A stretch of DNA of 64,000 nucleotides from Euclidia mi (lineage: Eukaryota > Arthropoda > Insecta > Lepidoptera > Erebidae), in the NCBI GenBank assembly GCA_944739405.2, contig OX123197.2, positions 1,247,501 through 1,311,500 of the forward strand, given 5' to 3'. The position numbers were made by a program, and so were the translations under genes. The notes beneath the pieces are model-generated. The model was not told where the DNA came from. It worked only from the letters and a program-made list of their open reading frames with translations, and searched no databases. Positions 61,656 to 64,000 of the stretch are shown piece by piece (position 1 is the stretch's first letter; each line of letters begins with the position of its first letter).

Positions 61656-63503
61656 ATGGCTCATCGTATTATTCAAATTACGTTACTGCTCTTGAGTCTA
61701 GCCGTGATAAGAAAAGCTAATAGTAATGATTTCGACAACCGAAATGAAATCGTACGTTGTGCTGTCGAAGTGGCGAATAGAAACTTCAATTATCGTCTAA
61801 TTACTATAATCTTATTCAAGGATGTAGATAATAATCTTGTTGATGAATTCTTGATTGGATACAATGGAACAGTAATGATAGAAACTAAAGGATCTCAAGC
61901 AACAAAGCAAGTTGTTATTATAGTGGAGAATTACCAATCATTTGTCAAATTATTAAATACCTTAAAACCAGATCTAAAAGGCAAAAATTTGTTTAATGGG
62001 AGGGCTAAGTACATCATAGTCCTTAACGCTAATAGAAAGAAGCTCGATCACATCACCAGTATGTTATGGAGTTATTATGTGACAAATGTTGTGATCATCG
62101 TCAGAGACAAGAAAAACAGAGTCGCTTTGTATACATTCTATCCTTACAAAAATCATCTTAACTGTCAAAACACAATACCAAACCTGATCGGCTACTGGGA
62201 GGATGTCAACCTCGACAATATATTTCCAGATAAAATGCGAAATATGCGTGAATGTCCGCTGTACATATCAACGAACAAACTGTACCACCCAGCCACAGAG
62301 CAGAAGATACCCTTACAAATAATCAAAAGGACTATAGTACGACTACTTAGAGATGTGATGAATTTCACGCCTATAGTATCGACAAGAGATTACGTGAGTA
62401 TCGACTCTGATCGCGCCAAGAACTGGTCTGATTCCTTAAACGATGTCATCGGAGGCTTCGCTAACATCTCTACCTGCTCAATTCCATTGGGCGTAGATAG
62501 ATTAGGACTTTTAGATTATTATATCCCGTATTTTAGAGTCCGTCTAGCCTGGATAGCACCTCCTATACGCCCAGGCCCAGTGTGGTGGCGACTCATTTCA
62601 CCCTTAAACGGCTGCCTATGGCTCATTCTTCTTATATTGACGTTTTTCGTAGTTTCGTTACCTTTTATTTTAAAATTTAAGCCTTTGAAGAAGTTTTGTG
62701 AAACTTACTTTAAACATTTTGATAAAATACAGGGAGCTGCTTTGCGAGTGTGGGGGGTTATGTTAGGCCAGACGGTAAGGGTCACTCCAAAGCGCTTCAG
62801 GGATTTCTACATCATTGGGCTGTGGATTTGGTTCACGTTTGTTATTAGAAGTGCCTATCAAAGCGTGCTCATTGGAGCTTTGAAGACAGAAAGTCTAGTT
62901 GGAAATTTCGTGAACCTTAAAGAGACCGTTGATAATGGGTACGCGTTTGGTGGGCGAGCGGGTATTTACGCACATTTTGAGTTCGATCCGTTGATCAGGG
63001 ATGGTTTTGAAATCATCCCTGAGACAAAATTTGATGAGGTATTCAGTGATGTTATGGATGGTCGGAAGAAGTTTGTGCTAGCTACTTCTTTGGAGTATGC
63101 AATGGCGTATTGTATGGCTCAAGGGAAGAAAGATAACGAATGTGGTCATATTCTTCCTGAGTCGATCTTGACGGTTCCTTTGGTAGTGTGGATGAAGATG
63201 CATTCTCCCTTTGTAAAGTCGATGGGAGTGTGGTTACCCAGGTTCCTCGAGAGTGGTCTTTTGGAGAAAGATGCGTATATAAAGACTAGTTACGTCACCC
63301 TGGTATCCTCTGATCCTTCACCGTTGACACATCATCAAACACTCAGCTGTTTTCTTTGCCTTTTCCTCGGCGTAGGGATTTCAGTGATTGTATTTGTGAT
63401 GGAGATTCTGAAGAAACAATCATCGAAGTATACTATTGTAAAGAAGAGTAAGATAGAAGCATTGAGGGGTGAACCAGAATTCATCAAGTACTATAGAGAA
63501 TGA
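61656..63503 (+). CDS. Divergent ionotropic receptor (IR), single exon, complete
   Basis: 615-aa ligand-gated cation channel subunit of the chemosensory IR branch of ionotropic glutamate receptors, expected in dendrites of sensory neurons and to require a co-receptor such as IR25a or IR76b. Residues 1-23 are a signal peptide. The ~200-residue N-terminus is short and divergent. The S1 lobe is about 205-305, TM1 about 317-339 (CLWLILLILTFFVVSLPFIL), the pore about 360-376 (GAALRVWGVMLGQTVRV), TM2 about 384-407 (FYIIGLWIWFTFVIRSAYQS), S2 about 408-560, and TM3 about 562-584, with a 30-residue cytoplasmic tail. The glutamate-receptor SYTANLAAF gate motif is replaced by RSAYQSVLIGAL. The lack of introns fits lepidopteran divergent IRs (IR7d/IR100-type groups), but the subfamily cannot be assigned by eye. 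No inactivating lesions were seen. Confidence 0.93.
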   Translation: MAHRIIQITLLLLSLAVIRKANSNDFDNRNEIVRCAVEVANRNFNYRLITIILFKDVDNNLVDEFLIGYNGTVMIETKGSQATKQVVIIVENYQSFVKLLNTLKPDLKGKNLFNGRAKYIIVLNANRKKLDHITSMLWSYYVTNVVIIVRDKKNRVALYTFYPYKNHLNCQNTIPNLIGYWEDVNLDNIFPDKMRNMRECPLYISTNKLYHPATEQKIPLQIIKRTIVRLLRDVMNFTPIVSTRDYVSIDSDRAKNWSDSLNDVIGGFANISTCSIPLGVDRLGLLDYYIPYFRVRLAWIAPPIRPGPVWWRLISPLNGCLWLILLILTFFVVSLPFILKFKPLKKFCETYFKHFDKIQGAALRVWGVMLGQTVRVTPKRFRDFYIIGLWIWFTFVIRSAYQSVLIGALKTESLVGNFVNLKETVDNGYAFGGRAGIYAHFEFDPLIRDGFEIIPETKFDEVFSDVMDGRKKFVLATSLEYAMAYCMAQGKKDNECGHILPESILTVPLVVWMKMHSPFVKSMGVWLPRFLESGLLEKDAYIKTSYVTLVSSDPSPLTHHQTLSCFLCLFLGVGISVIVFVMEILKKQSSKYTIVKKSKIEALRGEPEFIKYYRE

Positions 63504-64000
63504 TTTGATACTGATATAAAACATGTCTACGTTTGGCTTCGACTTCATAAGCATATAAAATGTTACCTAATATATAAAAAGGAGGGCTAAATGTTAGTTG
63601 AAATTTAGACCCAGTTGTATGGATTTTATTTTTGTGAGCAGCTGTTTCTAAAATTATTTAAAAAATAATATAGGACAATGGCAGATCTCCATACATCGAA
63701 ATGTCTGAAATTAAATTGAAGCGCACAGTACTAAAAATATTTCAAAAAATTCGGCGTAAGTAACAGAGTCTATAAATGATTATATTTTCACTCGGGAAAC
63801 CCGGAAAAACAAGATATCGGTGTTTTAGTTTTTAGTTAAGAATGAACAATTTAGGTATGTTTGAATTATCAAATGAAATTATTTCAGATTGACATCAAAA
63901 CGCAGAAGTATTCTGTAGCATCCAAGGTAGCATCTAACTGTCACAGCCAAAGACAAAAGCAGAGCGCACATTTTAAATCGATTTAATATGTAATCGATAA
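63504..64000. other. 3' flank of the ionotropic receptor
   Basis: AT-rich. Contains the presumed 3' UTR; no clear AATAAA and no other feature was recognised. Confidence 0.6.

Overview
The window is a stretch of insect nuclear DNA, most likely from a moth. It is AT-rich with GC-rich exons, small exons with GT-AG introns, a dense load of short retroposons and foldback elements typical of Lepidoptera, an intronless chemosensory ionotropic receptor, and an insect-type TER94. Assignment to a family (noctuid-like) is inference only. All exon boundaries were placed by hand from splice signals, reading phase and remembered protein families; no search was run.

Layout. (1) 1-19.6 kb, + strand: the 3' two thirds of TER94 (p97/VCP AAA+ ATPase), nine exons from 2608 to 18976 with a 3' UTR to about 19570; the N-domain and D1 Walker A exons lie upstream of the window. 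Its introns hold a 3,478-bp tandem array of exactly 47 units of 74 bp, a split RTE-type LINE carrying a nested insertion, a 99-bp tandem array and several MITEs. (2) 19.6-27.7 kb: gene-free repeat-rich DNA with two copies of a CG-rich terminal-inverted-repeat element and LINE fragments. (3) 27.7-33.2 kb, - strand: a cluster of small secreted-protein genes of unknown function. Two are clear paralogues (250 and 219 aa). A third, between them, is broken by a 236-bp MITE inserted in its coding exon with a 5-bp target duplication. (4) About 34.6-58.3 kb, - strand: a meckelin (TMEM67/MKS3) gene with 19 placed exons whose phases all agree, about 814 codons, plus an uncertain last exon. Exon 14 carries an in-frame TGA. 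Its introns carry many SINEs, a 2.2-kb palindrome and a second array of AAGATGGCGG repeats. (5) 61.7-63.5 kb, + strand: a complete single-exon divergent ionotropic receptor.

The genes are not an operon or an obvious pathway. TER94 is a housekeeping protein-extraction ATPase, meckelin is a ciliary transition-zone membrane protein (in insects needed only in sperm and ciliated sensory neurons), and the receptor is expected in sensory cells. The most notable observations are the meckelin premature stop, the MITE-disrupted secreted gene, the perfectly phased 47 x 74 bp array abutting a fossil copy of a TER94 exon, the 2.2-kb palindrome with an 8-bp target duplication, and two distant arrays built on a Pho/YY1-like core.
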